From assembly GCF_052113225.1 (NCBI RefSeq), contig NZ_JBFRCT010000005.1, positions 403,066 to 467,065 of the forward strand: DNA of 64,000 nucleotides, written 5' to 3'. The notes under the pieces were generated by a model. It ran no database searches. It saw only the letters and a list, made by a program, of their open reading frames with translations, and had not been told where the DNA came from. Shown piece after piece: positions 1 through 8,963 of the stretch (within the stretch, counting starts at the first letter, position 1; every line of letters begins with the position of its first letter). The DNA comes from Pristimantibacillus sp052113225. Lineage in GTDB: Bacteria > Bacillota > Bacilli > Paenibacillales > Paenibacillaceae. The position numbers and the translations under genes are program-made.

Positions 1-1
1 A

Positions 2-1042
2 TTGTCAACTTCAACAGCAGTACAATCCTTGTTCCGTCCGTTTACTCTTGGACAACTTACACTGGCCAATCGCATTGTGATGGCGCCTATGACGCGCGCT
101 ATGTCTCCGGATGGGGTACCGGGAGCAAATGTGGCCGCTTATTACCGCCGGAGAGCCGAGAATAATGTCGGCCTTATCATAACCGAAGGAACGGTGGTGA
201 ATCATCCCGATTCCTCAAACTCCAAGGATGTGCCCCACTTTTACGGTGAAGAAGCGTTAAAAGGCTGGGCTAACGTCGTAGACGAGGTTCATGCTGCAGG
301 TGGCAAAATTATGCCGCAAATCTGGCATATGGGCACGAAGAAGCAGGTGAATGACTATACCGAAGCCGAGATCGCCGCTATCGTCCAAGCATTCGCCGAC
401 TCGGCCTTTGAGGCAAAGCGGCTCGGCTTCGACGGCATAGAGATCCACGGCGCGCACGGCTATCTGATCGACCAGTTCTTCTGGGAGAAAAGCAATCAGC
501 GTGCGGACCGCTACGGAGGCAGTCTGATAGCCCGCACCCGATTCGCCGAAGAGGTCGTCCGGGCTTGCCGCGAATCTGTGGGGCCGGATTTTCCGATTGT
601 GCTGCGGCTTTCGCAGTGGAAAGAAAGGGAATACAGCGTGAAGCTGGCTTATAATCCTGAAGAGCTGGAGCAATTTCTAAAACCGCTGGTGGATGCAGGC
701 GTGGATATTTTCCATTGCTCGACCCGCCGGTACTGGGAGCCTGAATTTGCCGGATCGGATTTGAATCTTGCGGGCTGGGTGAAGCGGATCACCGGCAAAC
801 CGACGATTACCGTCGGCTCGGTTGGACTCGACAGTGATTTCATGACCTTCTTCACAGAAGGAAAAAGCTCTGCCAATACAGGAATTGAAGGGCTTGTGCA
901 AAAGCTCGAAAATGAGGAGTTTGATCTGGTGGCGATCGGCAGGGCACTGCTCGTTGATCCAGCATGGGCCAGCAAAATCCGCGAGGGTAAATTGGCTGAA
1001 TTGGTGCCGTTCACGCCTGAAGCGCTAAAGACCCTATTCTAA
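2..1042 (+). CDS. NADH:flavin oxidoreductase, old yellow enzyme family
   Basis: An FMN-dependent ene-reductase of the old yellow enzyme family, which reduces activated C=C bonds or nitro compounds with NAD(P)H in the cytoplasm. Seen: the N-terminal strand with MAPMTRA, the QIWHMG segment, the active-site stretch IHGAHGYLIDQFFW, and the C-terminal phosphate-binding segment AIGRALLVDPAW. At 346 residues the length is normal for the family. The first codon is TTG at base 2, one base inside the window, so the ribosome site and true start cannot be verified, although the N-terminus aligns well with the usual family start. It stands alone and is followed by a terminator. The substrate cannot be predicted. 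Confidence 0.9.
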   Translation: MSTSTAVQSLFRPFTLGQLTLANRIVMAPMTRAMSPDGVPGANVAAYYRRRAENNVGLIITEGTVVNHPDSSNSKDVPHFYGEEALKGWANVVDEVHAAGGKIMPQIWHMGTKKQVNDYTEAEIAAIVQAFADSAFEAKRLGFDGIEIHGAHGYLIDQFFWEKSNQRADRYGGSLIARTRFAEEVVRACRESVGPDFPIVLRLSQWKEREYSVKLAYNPEELEQFLKPLVDAGVDIFHCSTRRYWEPEFAGSDLNLAGWVKRITGKPTITVGSVGLDSDFMTFFTEGKSSANTGIEGLVQKLENEEFDLVAIGRALLVDPAWASKIREGKLAELVPFTPEALKTLF

Positions 1043-1063
1043 ACAGCATACAAATAACAATTG

Positions 1064-1111
1064 AAGCTCGGTGGTCCGCGACTTGCTCGCGTGATCTTCC
1101 GGGCTTTTTTA
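1064..1111 (+). terminator. Rho-independent terminator
   Basis: The outer stem AAGCTCGG/CCGGGCTT and inner stem CGCGA/TCGCG form a long, imperfect hairpin followed by six T residues, just after the flavin oxidoreductase gene. Confidence 0.65.
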
Positions 1112-1199
1112 TTATCCTCATTTCCCCCGTAGACGTATCAACTAACGAGCGCTACACTAGGGAAGGCAACAGAGAAAACAAAAGTAGGAGCTTGTAAAC

Positions 1200-2591
1200 G
1201 TGACCTTATCCGATAGTACTCCATCATGGAAAAAACTTAGTCTTTATGCTGTGACATGGCCCATACTCGTAGACTTCGTGCTGCGGATGCTGCTGGGCAC
1301 AGTTGATGTGTTTATGTTAAGCCGTATCTCCGACAAGGCGACAGGAGCAGTAGGCTTAGCCAATGAAATGATTTATTTTTGTATTCTGATGTTCGGCTTT
1401 GTTGGGGTAGGCACCAGCGTAGCGGTTGCCCAGTATATCGGTGCAGGCCGGGCGAAAGAGGCGAGCCGCATTTCGGCACTGGCGATTACGATGAACCTGA
1501 TATTCGGAATCCTTGTCAGCATCGTTCTCGTAAGTTTTGGGGAGTCTCTGCTGCAGCTGTTGAAATTAAATCCCGAACAGATTGGAATTGCTAATCATTA
1601 TTTGAAGATCATTGGCGGTTTTATTTGGATCGAGGCGCTTTCTTACGCCGTGTCGTCGGTCATCCGTTCGAGCGGAAACACGAAGAGCGTCATGTATGTC
1701 ACGCTAGGTGTAAATATTGTTCATATTGCAGGAAACTATTTGCTCGTCTTTGGCAACCTGGGCTTCCCCGAATGGGGGGTTACAGGAGCGGCCATATCTA
1801 CGGTCGTCAGTCGTTTGCTCGGCATTATCGTTTTATTTATCCTTTTGTATCGCCGGATTTCTGAACCCATTCGTCGTAAGGATTACGTGACCTGGAACGG
1901 TTCTTACGCGAAACAGATCATGAGCATTGGCTTGCCTGCCGCTGGGGAGCATATCTCTTATCAGTCGCAGTATCTGATGATTATTAGTTTTGTTAATATG
2001 ATTGGCATCACTGCGTTAAATACGCATGTTTATGTTATGAATATATCGAACTATTTTATGGCGTTGGGATTATCGATCGGGGTGGGGACGGAAATCATCG
2101 TTGGACAAATGGTCGGTGCGGGGGATATGAAAGCGGCCTACCAGAGACTGATGAAGAGCTTGAAGGTCAGCTTCTTATTAACATTAGTGATCGTCGGTGT
2201 GGCAGCGATATTCCGGCATGAGCTGATCGGCATGTTTACAGATGATCCTGAGATCATCGCTGCTGGATCGAGTATTTTTTTGCTTTCCATCGTACTTGAA
2301 CCAGGCAGAACCTTCAATACGGTTGTCATCAATTCGCTGCGTGCCGCCGGGGATGCGCGGTTTCCTGTCTTGATGGGCACCATCTCCATGTGGGGAGTAT
2401 CCGTACCGCTTGCCTATTTGCTGGGCGTTCATTTCGGAATCGGACTGCTTGGCATATGGATTGCCTTTACGGTTGACGAGTGGCTGCGTGGACTCATGAT
2501 GCTGCTTCGCTGGAGAAGTCGAGTCTGGGAAAAGAAAGCGCTAGTGAAGCCTGCTTCCGTTTCGGATAACGGCGTGGAAGCGCAGGCTTAA
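1200..2591 (+). CDS. MATE family efflux transporter
   Basis: A polytopic inner-membrane exporter of the MATE family, which uses a Na+ or H+ gradient to expel cationic drugs or metabolites. The 463-residue protein shows about twelve hydrophobic segments in two similar halves. The N-terminal half carries the family pattern WPILVDFVLRMLLGTVDVFMLSRI and the second half repeats it near residue 240 (IGLPAAGEHISYQSQYL). The GTG start is preceded by AGGAG with 9 nt spacing. It is monocistronic, with hairpins on both sides. Substrate unknown. Confidence 0.88.
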   Translation: MTLSDSTPSWKKLSLYAVTWPILVDFVLRMLLGTVDVFMLSRISDKATGAVGLANEMIYFCILMFGFVGVGTSVAVAQYIGAGRAKEASRISALAITMNLIFGILVSIVLVSFGESLLQLLKLNPEQIGIANHYLKIIGGFIWIEALSYAVSSVIRSSGNTKSVMYVTLGVNIVHIAGNYLLVFGNLGFPEWGVTGAAISTVVSRLLGIIVLFILLYRRISEPIRRKDYVTWNGSYAKQIMSIGLPAAGEHISYQSQYLMIISFVNMIGITALNTHVYVMNISNYFMALGLSIGVGTEIIVGQMVGAGDMKAAYQRLMKSLKVSFLLTLVIVGVAAIFRHELIGMFTDDPEIIAAGSSIFLLSIVLEPGRTFNTVVINSLRAAGDARFPVLMGTISMWGVSVPLAYLLGVHFGIGLLGIWIAFTVDEWLRGLMMLLRWRSRVWEKKALVKPASVSDNGVEAQA

Positions 2592-2621
2592 AAACGGATT
2601 TGAGAAGCTGATCCATGAGCA

Positions 2622-2656
2622 AAGCGTTCTGAATCGTACAATCGATTCGGACGCTT
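2622..2656 (+). terminator. Rho-independent terminator
   Basis: The near-perfect arms AAGCGTTCTGAATCG and CGATTCGGACGCTT are followed by eight T residues, 30 bases after the MATE stop codon. Confidence 0.9.
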
Positions 2657-2745
2657 TTTTTTGCCTAACATGACTTACCCGTATCTTATTATGGATTTTT
2701 ATCGTTAATAGATTGAAAATGAGGATAAAGGAGAGTGGCCGATCT

Positions 2746-3168
2746 ATGGAAAAAATCGTCGCATTTGTATCAAGCATTTTTATCCCTGTAACCGACATTG
2801 CACGTTCAGCGGAGTGGTACGTACGAATGTTCGATCTGGAACCAATTGAAAAGACCGATTATCGAGTTGCACTCGCGTTCCCTAACTGTCAAACATTGGT
2901 TTTATTATGGAAAGTGGAAAAACCGCAGCCTGTTCAGTTCGATTCGGGCAGAGATAGGATGCCATATTACAATTTTACTTCGTACGATATTAACCATTCG
3001 TATAGTCAGCTTAAGGCTAAGGGAGCGAAGTTGAGCGAAATTCACGAAGAGGATGGATATCGATTTTTCGAAGCCTTTGATCCCGATGGCAATCCCTTAA
3101 GTGTCGTGGAAGAGCTGGGGCATACGCCGTATTTTACTCACAAGGATAAGATAAGGAAGCAACGATAG
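2746..3168 (+). CDS. VOC (glyoxalase/bleomycin resistance) family protein
   Basis: A small vicinal-oxygen-chelate fold protein of about 140 residues. It has the two-module layout: an N-terminal strand FVSSIFIPVTDIARSAEWY and a C-terminal FEAFDPDGNPLSVVEE, the usual DPDGN signature with a terminal metal-ligand-like Glu. Members are metal-dependent isomerases or dioxygenases, or resistance proteins; the reaction is not predictable here. I chose ATG at 2746, which has AAAGGAGA 11 nt upstream, over a TTG 33 bases earlier. Its stop codon overlaps the GTG of the sigma factor by one base, so the two are translationally coupled. Confidence 0.85.
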   Translation: MEKIVAFVSSIFIPVTDIARSAEWYVRMFDLEPIEKTDYRVALAFPNCQTLVLLWKVEKPQPVQFDSGRDRMPYYNFTSYDINHSYSQLKAKGAKLSEIHEEDGYRFFEAFDPDGNPLSVVEELGHTPYFTHKDKIRKQR

Positions 3169-3923
3169 TGCCACAGGGGAATAATTCGGACGCAGGATAT
3201 GAGGCGTTCTCGATAATGACGCTTCCGCTGCAAAACGATCTGAAAAGGTATTGTCTGGCAAAAGCCGGCTCGGCTTGGGACGCAGATGATTTGCTGCAGG
3301 AATCACTTTTTAAGGCCTATCGTTGGCATACTCGTTTTCCGGATAGAGAAATGACGAAGCCATTTTTGTTTCGAATCGCCTCCAACGCATGGATAGATAT
3401 ATGCCGCAGCCGTAAATTGCAGCCGCAAGTCGGACAGCTCGACGAACAACAGATCGCTTCCTATGATGAATGGAGTAGGTGGGATGTGCGTGAGGCGCTG
3501 GAACTATTGGCTGATCGGCTTGAACCAAGGCAAGTTGTTCTGGTATTGCTGATCGATGTCTTTCACTTTACCGCGAAGGAAACAGGAAAGCTGTTCGGAC
3601 AATCCGAAGGCTCGATGAAGGCAGCTCTGAAGCGGGCGAGGACGAGGCTGAAGACGGCCGTCGAACGCCATCCTGAATGTTGGGATGATTCTGTGTCTAT
3701 GGTTCCGCGCCGCGGACTTAGCATCGAGGTATTCGAAGCCCTTGTTGACGGTTTTCGCCGTGCGGACCCCTATGCGATATTCCGTTCGTATAGGGCGATG
3801 ATAGACGATGGCGCCACGGTGGATCGGATCGAATTACGCGGCAATATGCTTTATTTTACAATCATCGACCCCGATGGCAATCTATTGACGATAACAGAGA
3901 AGTTGAAATGGCAAGACGGATAG
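3168..3923 (+). CDS. Sigma-70 family (ECF-like) RNA polymerase sigma factor with C-terminal extension
   Basis: An alternative sigma factor of 251 residues. Region 2 is visible at about 20-85 (DADDLLQESLFKAYRW, then PFLFRIASNAWIDICRSRK). Region 4 lies at about 105-160 (LADRLEPRQVVLVLLIDVFHFTAKETGK followed by a helix-turn-helix GQSEGSMKAALKRARTRL). Unlike a minimal ECF factor it carries a further 75 residues ending YFTIIDPDGNLLTITE, which resembles the closing strand of a VOC domain. The GTG start overlaps the upstream VOC gene's stop. No anti-sigma factor is adjacent, so the extension, or the coupled VOC protein, may be the control element; that is inference. Confidence 0.85.
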   Translation: MPQGNNSDAGYEAFSIMTLPLQNDLKRYCLAKAGSAWDADDLLQESLFKAYRWHTRFPDREMTKPFLFRIASNAWIDICRSRKLQPQVGQLDEQQIASYDEWSRWDVREALELLADRLEPRQVVLVLLIDVFHFTAKETGKLFGQSEGSMKAALKRARTRLKTAVERHPECWDDSVSMVPRRGLSIEVFEALVDGFRRADPYAIFRSYRAMIDDGATVDRIELRGNMLYFTIIDPDGNLLTITEKLKWQDG

Positions 3924-3947
3924 TATCTTTCGAAATTCGAGGAGTGA

Positions 3948-4451
3948 TTGCGGTTGTTGGAAATCTTGCAGCAGCAATACAGCTGGATCAGATTAGCAAG
4001 ACAAAACATGTTTGCATTCTTGGAGGAACTTCCTCCTCAAATATTACACCATACAGTTTCCGAATTTGGACGTGGAACAATCATACGAACCTATATTCAT
4101 GTCGTTGACTGTTACAGGTTCTGGTTGGAATCTTTTGCGTTTAAGAAGATCAACGAGCATAGGGATATTTCCGTACACGAGATTGAACGTGCAGATGTAA
4201 AGAACGTCCGCGAAAGATTTGAGGAAGTAGATGAACTCGTACAACGGTTCTTGCACGAATATCGCGATCGTTGGTCTGAATCTATCGAACAAGATGAGAG
4301 CTGGCAGGGTTACCCGAAGACAGCAACTCCTTTGCTGCTATTAACTCATGTTGAGACGCATGAATTTCATCACAAGGGTCAAATCGTATCGATGGCTAGA
4401 CATCTGGGCTACCCGCCTCCAGCCGATGATCGTTTAGGCGGACTTTTTTAA
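3948..4451 (+). CDS. DinB family protein
   Basis: A four-helix-bundle DinB/YfiT-type protein of about 165 residues. These are putative metal- or thiol-dependent enzymes of largely unknown reaction. Metal-ligand-like histidines occur in IHVVDCYRFWL and in THVETHEFHHKGQI, the latter matching the C-terminal H-x3-H motif of the family. The start is uncertain: TTG codons at 3948, 3954 and 3957 all follow a GAGGAG around 3938-3944, and 3954 or 3957 gives the better spacing. It lies 24 bases after the sigma factor and probably belongs to the same transcript. Confidence 0.8.
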   Translation: MRLLEILQQQYSWIRLARQNMFAFLEELPPQILHHTVSEFGRGTIIRTYIHVVDCYRFWLESFAFKKINEHRDISVHEIERADVKNVRERFEEVDELVQRFLHEYRDRWSESIEQDESWQGYPKTATPLLLLTHVETHEFHHKGQIVSMARHLGYPPPADDRLGGLF

Positions 4452-4592
4452 CTTACGGCTACCGAGGTCAATCCTACAGCTGGAGCGCTTGTTCTTTCGT
4501 GTTCTTGCTGTCTCATTCCGAATTCGTATGAACGCCTAATGTTCTGTGCTACATTAGGATCATATTAAGCCTCGGAAGGGAGTTCATAACAC

Positions 4593-5222
4593 ATGACCAT
4601 ACATGTGGAAATCGAACCTAAAATCTTGTATTTCGGCTCGCCTGTCGTGCTGATTAGCACGATGAATGCAGACGGAACACCCAATTTGGCGCCGATGTCG
4701 TCAGCGTGGTGGCTGAATCGGTCTTGCATGCTCGGATTAAGCAGTAGATCTCAGACCGCTCTGAATTTGATTAGAGAGGGAGAATGCGTGCTGAACCTGC
4801 CGTCTATCGACCTGATTCCTGCTATTGAAAGTCTCACCTTGGTAACCGGACGAAACCCGGTTCCGGAATCCAAGGCAGCTAGGGGTTATCAATTCGAGCC
4901 GGACAAATTCGGCAGGTCGATGCTCACCCCCTTACCATCTCAAGATGTCAAAGCTCCTCGCGTACAACAATGTCCCGTTCACTTAGAGGCGAAGCTTATA
5001 AAGGTACATCCGTTCGAAGAGCCGAGTTCATTGGTTGCATTAGAGGTCCACATCGAGAAAATTCACGTCGATCAAGATCTGACGATGATAGACCATCCCA
5101 ATTACATTGATCCGTCCAAATGGAATCCAATGATTATGAACTTCTGTGAATATTTCGGCCTAAGCGAACAGCTTTCTAAATCGCGATTGTCCCCAGTATT
5201 TGGGCCAGGTGCAATGAAATAA
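4593..5222 (+). CDS. Flavin reductase-like, FMN-binding split-barrel protein
   Basis: A 209-residue protein with the flavin-reductase (DIM6/NTAB-type) split-barrel pattern: VVLISTMNADGTPNLAPMSS at about 18-37, then LGLSSRSQTALNLIREGECVLNLPS. Family members bind FMN and use NAD(P)H to reduce it, or act as the oxygenase-partner component. The C-terminal part (from about residue 150) contains DHPNYIDPSKWNPMIMNFCEYF, seen in longer members. GGAAGGGAG sits about 10 nt before the ATG. It stands alone in its transcription unit. The partner enzyme is not evident. Confidence 0.85.
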   Translation: MTIHVEIEPKILYFGSPVVLISTMNADGTPNLAPMSSAWWLNRSCMLGLSSRSQTALNLIREGECVLNLPSIDLIPAIESLTLVTGRNPVPESKAARGYQFEPDKFGRSMLTPLPSQDVKAPRVQQCPVHLEAKLIKVHPFEEPSSLVALEVHIEKIHVDQDLTMIDHPNYIDPSKWNPMIMNFCEYFGLSEQLSKSRLSPVFGPGAMK

Positions 5223-5352
5223 TGCTGATGGCGGGAGCATTATTGGATCCTGATAGCTCGCCATGAGCACCGCTCACACAAGCCCAGATAAATGCTGTAA
5301 TATCCAAACTACAAAAAAAGAGATAAAAGTTCCGATTCAAAGAAGTGAAATA

Positions 5353-5380
5353 CAGCCCACCTCATAACGAGGCTGGGCTG
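5353..5380. other. Inverted repeat, possible weak terminator
   Basis: The arms CAGCCCA and TGGGCTG, with an inner CTC/GAG pair, lie in the 263-bp gap between the flavin reductase and the GMC gene. There is no good T run, so termination is doubtful. A second imperfect inverted repeat (ATGGCG/CGCCAT) lies at about 5228-5262. Confidence 0.35.
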
Positions 5381-5485
5381 ATTTAATTTGCAGGTATAAA
5401 CTGATTTTAACTAGAGATAGGTCTTGAAAAACTAGAAGAACGGATTATGATGAAGAGGTAGCTAGAATCAGGGAGGGGCAAGGGA

Positions 5486-7594
5486 ATGAGTCAATATGAT
5501 GCAGAGTCTCTTTTGAAAGCGGTTACGGACCGGATGATTCCTAAGGATGATTGGCAGTCAGCAAGTGAAGCGGGAGTTGTAACCTATCTGGAGCAATATG
5601 CCGCGACAGGTGCTGCTGACTGGAAGAAGGTGATTGAACCTGGACTTCGCTTCTTGCAGGAGGAGGCATTAAAGCTTCATGGGAAGTCGTTTACCGATTT
5701 GTCAGCTAATGAGCAAGATCAGCTGCTCAAGAAGGCGGAGCTTGATGTCTTCATGGACTGGCCTGTTTCGTCAAAGCTGGTTTTCGATACGTTATTGAAT
5801 CTAACTGCAGAGGGTTATTATGGTAGCCCGGATGCGGGAGGTAATAGAAAAGGTCAGTCATGGGACATGATAGGTTTTCGTCCCGGCTCTGTGGCAGGAA
5901 CGGCTGCACCGGCTCCTGAAGCTGATCTGTCTCAGAAATCACTTGAACAGCTGCGGGACCGGTATGATGCCGTTGTGATTGGATCCGGAGCAGGGGGATC
6001 AGTAGCTGCGGCTGTCCTAGCCGAAGCGGGAATGCAGGTGCTTGTCGTCGAGCGCGGCAGCTGGCTGCAATACGATCAGGTTGGCAGGGATCACCTGCGG
6101 AATCACCGGATTAGCAAATATGGGCATAACACTGGACCGGATGTGGAAGGCAACCCCCGCACGATTATACTCGCGAATGGCAGCGAGCAAATGACGTTGC
6201 CTATTGATGGCGATTACCACAATAATGCGATGACGGTTGGGGGAGGAACGCGGGTTTATGGGGCGCAGGCATGGCGATTTCATTCGGATGATTTCCGTAT
6301 GGCAAGCCGTTACGGAGTGCCAGAAGGAAGCTCGCTTAGCGACTGGCCAATTCGATATGAAGATCTTGAACCTTATTACGAGCGTGCGGAATGGGAGGTT
6401 GGCGTATCCGGTGATGGGAATGCCCACCCAGGGAGGGGCAAACGTCACAATGCTTATCCCATGCCGGCTATGCCTCTGACGCTGGAAGCCGAACGGTTAG
6501 CCCGCGCTGCCCAAAAGCTGGGATGGCACTACGGAGCAGTACCGCTTCTTATCAACTCTGTTGAAAGGGATGGAAGGCAGGCTTGCGGCAGATGTGGTCA
6601 ATGCGTTGGATTTGCCTGTCCGACGAATAGCAAGAACGGCGGGCACAACACCATGCTGGTAAGAGCGTTAGCTACGGGCAATTGCGATCTGATCTGCGAT
6701 ACGATGGTGGAGCACATCGATACCGAAGGAGGAAGGCATGCGACCGGAGTTCGCCTGGTGCAGCAATTGAATGGTTCGATCCATCGGCGGCAAATAAGGG
6801 CAGGGCATGTAGTCGTAGCTGCGGGGGCGATCGAAAGTGCACGGCTCCTTCTGAATTCCGCAAGCGATGCAGAGCCGAACGGAATCGGCAATCGGAACGG
6901 CCAAGTCGGAAGAAACCTGCAAGGCCATGTTTATTCTGGAGCGTATGGGATTTTTGATGAGATCGTTCAAGACGGCTTTGGTCCAGGGGTCAGCATAGCG
7001 AGCTTCAGCTCTGAACATAGCAATAAGGGGATTATCGGCGGAGGGCTGCTCGCAAACGAGTTTACCCGGCTGCCTCTTATTCACTGGTATCGGGCACTTT
7101 CGCCGAATGCGGCAAGATGGGGAATTAAAGGCAAGGAGACAATGCGCGATACCTTCTTGCGCACGAGTCAAATTCAAGGCCCAATTCAAGAGATTCCAAA
7201 CGCCGAGTCCAGGGTACTGCTCTCGAAGTCGGTTAAGGACCGTTTTGGCATACCGGTTGCATCCCTTTCCGGCAGCGTTCATCCTGAGTCTCTTCGTGCG
7301 TCGGCAGTAAATGGAGAGCAGGCTGAGAAGTGGCTTTGGACTGCTGGAGCGCGTGAAGTGTGGCAAACCAAGCCCGGTGGAGGGTTAAGTGGAGGGCAGC
7401 ATCAGGCAGGTACACTGCGCATGGGGAACGATCCTGCCACATCCGTTACTGATCCATTTGGGCGCGTGCACGGATACGACAATCTGTGGGTGAGTGATGG
7501 CTCCGTTCATGTGACCAACGGCGGCGTTAACCCGGTGCTGACGATTATGGCCTTGGCTTTCCGCACCGCGGATAACCTGGTTAAGCTGGGCTAG
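5486..7594 (+). CDS. Fused gluconate dehydrogenase gamma-like / GMC family FAD oxidoreductase
   Basis: A 702-residue flavoprotein dehydrogenase. Residues about 5-130 resemble the small gamma subunit (gluconate 2-dehydrogenase subunit 3). A GMC oxidoreductase follows: dinucleotide-binding GSGAGG at 166-171, the FAD-contacting segment NNAMTVGGGTRVYGAQAWR, a cysteine cluster CGRCGQCVGFACP near 360-375 typical of gluconate/fructose dehydrogenase large subunits, and a C-terminal GMC domain with QHQAGTLRMG and NGGVNPVLTI. Related enzymes oxidise polyols or sugar acids and pass electrons to a cytochrome subunit; neither a cytochrome nor a Tat signal is present here. ATG is preceded by GGGAGGGG. It is probably monocistronic. 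Substrate unknown. Confidence 0.88.
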   Translation: MSQYDAESLLKAVTDRMIPKDDWQSASEAGVVTYLEQYAATGAADWKKVIEPGLRFLQEEALKLHGKSFTDLSANEQDQLLKKAELDVFMDWPVSSKLVFDTLLNLTAEGYYGSPDAGGNRKGQSWDMIGFRPGSVAGTAAPAPEADLSQKSLEQLRDRYDAVVIGSGAGGSVAAAVLAEAGMQVLVVERGSWLQYDQVGRDHLRNHRISKYGHNTGPDVEGNPRTIILANGSEQMTLPIDGDYHNNAMTVGGGTRVYGAQAWRFHSDDFRMASRYGVPEGSSLSDWPIRYEDLEPYYERAEWEVGVSGDGNAHPGRGKRHNAYPMPAMPLTLEAERLARAAQKLGWHYGAVPLLINSVERDGRQACGRCGQCVGFACPTNSKNGGHNTMLVRALATGNCDLICDTMVEHIDTEGGRHATGVRLVQQLNGSIHRRQIRAGHVVVAAGAIESARLLLNSASDAEPNGIGNRNGQVGRNLQGHVYSGAYGIFDEIVQDGFGPGVSIASFSSEHSNKGIIGGGLLANEFTRLPLIHWYRALSPNAARWGIKGKETMRDTFLRTSQIQGPIQEIPNAESRVLLSKSVKDRFGIPVASLSGSVHPESLRASAVNGEQAEKWLWTAGAREVWQTKPGGGLSGGQHQAGTLRMGNDPATSVTDPFGRVHGYDNLWVSDGSVHVTNGGVNPVLTIMALAFRTADNLVKLG

Positions 7595-7687
7595 CCAAAG
7601 AATGCCAAGAGCAAACTGTCATCCTTTTAAAGCAGAAAGACTATGCTATTGTGATAGTAAAAACGGACCTACATAGGAGGATCGAGC

Positions 7688-8911
7688 ATGGCATTTAAGC
7701 TATGGACTCGTTTGACGGCATTATCTTTACTCTCCTTACTTGTATTAAGTTCTTTGCCAATGGGGTTACAGAAGGCTGACGGAGCGGAGAAACGGGAGGT
7801 TGGCATATCGTCGGGGGATTCCTTTGCTATTGTGTTGCAGAGTGATGGTACCGTATGGGGATGGGGAAGTAATGCTGCCGGCCAATTAGCCACAGGTCAA
7901 ATATCCCAGAAGGCAATGACGCTGCCAATCCAAATTAAAGGGATTAAAAGCATTAACAAAATCGTGGCCGGCGGGTCACATGCCTTTGCAATGGCGAATG
8001 GAAAGGTCTGGGGATGGGGACTCAACCGTGCAGGACAAGTCGGCATTGACTCCAGAGCAGAATACATTACGCAGCCGGCTCTTATCCCGCAATTGAAAGA
8101 CGTCGTTTCTATTAGCGGAGGCAATTCTTATAATCTGGCCTTAACGAAGAAGGGTGCTGTACTCGCTTGGGGAGATAATACATCGGGTCAGCTTGGCACA
8201 GGGAATAATAGACTTAGCCGAGAGCCGGTAGAAGTACCGGGGCTAACGAATGTCGTCTCGATTTATGCCGGGTATAAGACCTCCTATGCGATCCGTGATG
8301 ACGGTACATTGTGGGCATGGGGAGATAATTCAGGCTATCAATTAGCGGACGGAACAAAGACTAACCGGAATAAGCCCCTGCAGGTGAAAGGCATTTCCTC
8401 CGTGCAGCAAGTAGCCAGCGGTTCATCCCCGCATACGGTCGTGGTGAAAAAGGATGGAACGGTATGGACGTGGGGAGTAAATGGCAGTGGACAGCTTGGG
8501 AACGGTGGCGTCTCCTTGAAGAGCGTTGATCATGATCAGAAACGCCCTGCCAGAGTTCAAGGAATCAGCGGTGTTATCAAGGTTGCTGCCAGCAAGGGCA
8601 ATACACTTGCACTGACGCAGACCGGAGCGGTGTATATCTGGGGCGGCAACGAGATCGGTCAAATTGGTGACGGGAAGAGTAACCGAACAACACCTTTTCA
8701 TTTTCCTGGGTTAACCGGCATTGTTGATGTAGCAGCTTCCTCTTCGAGAAGTTTCTACGCCTTAGATACGAATGGTTACCTGTGGGCATGGGGAGATAAC
8801 GTGAATGGGATGATTGGGAACGGCCAGGAGACGATTATCGACCTTAAGAATCCGGCGAAAATCGTTACTAATCATAATCAGACGTCAGCTTATAGAGTAA
8901 TGAAATTATAA
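7688..8911 (+). CDS. Secreted RCC1-repeat (beta-propeller) protein
   Basis: A 407-residue exported protein. A signal peptide covers about the first 34 residues (basic start, hydrophobic LTALSLLSLLVLSSL, then a small-residue cleavage zone). The remainder is a string of seven repeats of about 50 residues with the RCC1 signature WGWGxNxxGQLGxG (for example LAWGDNTSGQLGTG and YIWGGNEIGQIGDG), enough for a complete seven-bladed propeller. Such proteins bind partners rather than catalyse; the ligand is unknown. AGGAGG sits 7 nt before the ATG. Confidence 0.9.
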   Translation: MAFKLWTRLTALSLLSLLVLSSLPMGLQKADGAEKREVGISSGDSFAIVLQSDGTVWGWGSNAAGQLATGQISQKAMTLPIQIKGIKSINKIVAGGSHAFAMANGKVWGWGLNRAGQVGIDSRAEYITQPALIPQLKDVVSISGGNSYNLALTKKGAVLAWGDNTSGQLGTGNNRLSREPVEVPGLTNVVSIYAGYKTSYAIRDDGTLWAWGDNSGYQLADGTKTNRNKPLQVKGISSVQQVASGSSPHTVVVKKDGTVWTWGVNGSGQLGNGGVSLKSVDHDQKRPARVQGISGVIKVAASKGNTLALTQTGAVYIWGGNEIGQIGDGKSNRTTPFHFPGLTGIVDVAASSSRSFYALDTNGYLWAWGDNVNGMIGNGQETIIDLKNPAKIVTNHNQTSAYRVMKL

Positions 8912-8927
8912 CAGCAGTTAAGTGCAA

Positions 8928-8963
8928 AAAGGGAGAGTCACCTATCCGGTGGCTCTCCCTTTA
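8928..8963. terminator. Bidirectional terminator
   Basis: The strong hairpin AAAGGGAGAG(T)CACC / GGTGGCTCTCCCTTT has an A run on the left and a T run on the right. It separates the converging RCC1 gene and the small lipoprotein gene and can serve both. Confidence 0.88.
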
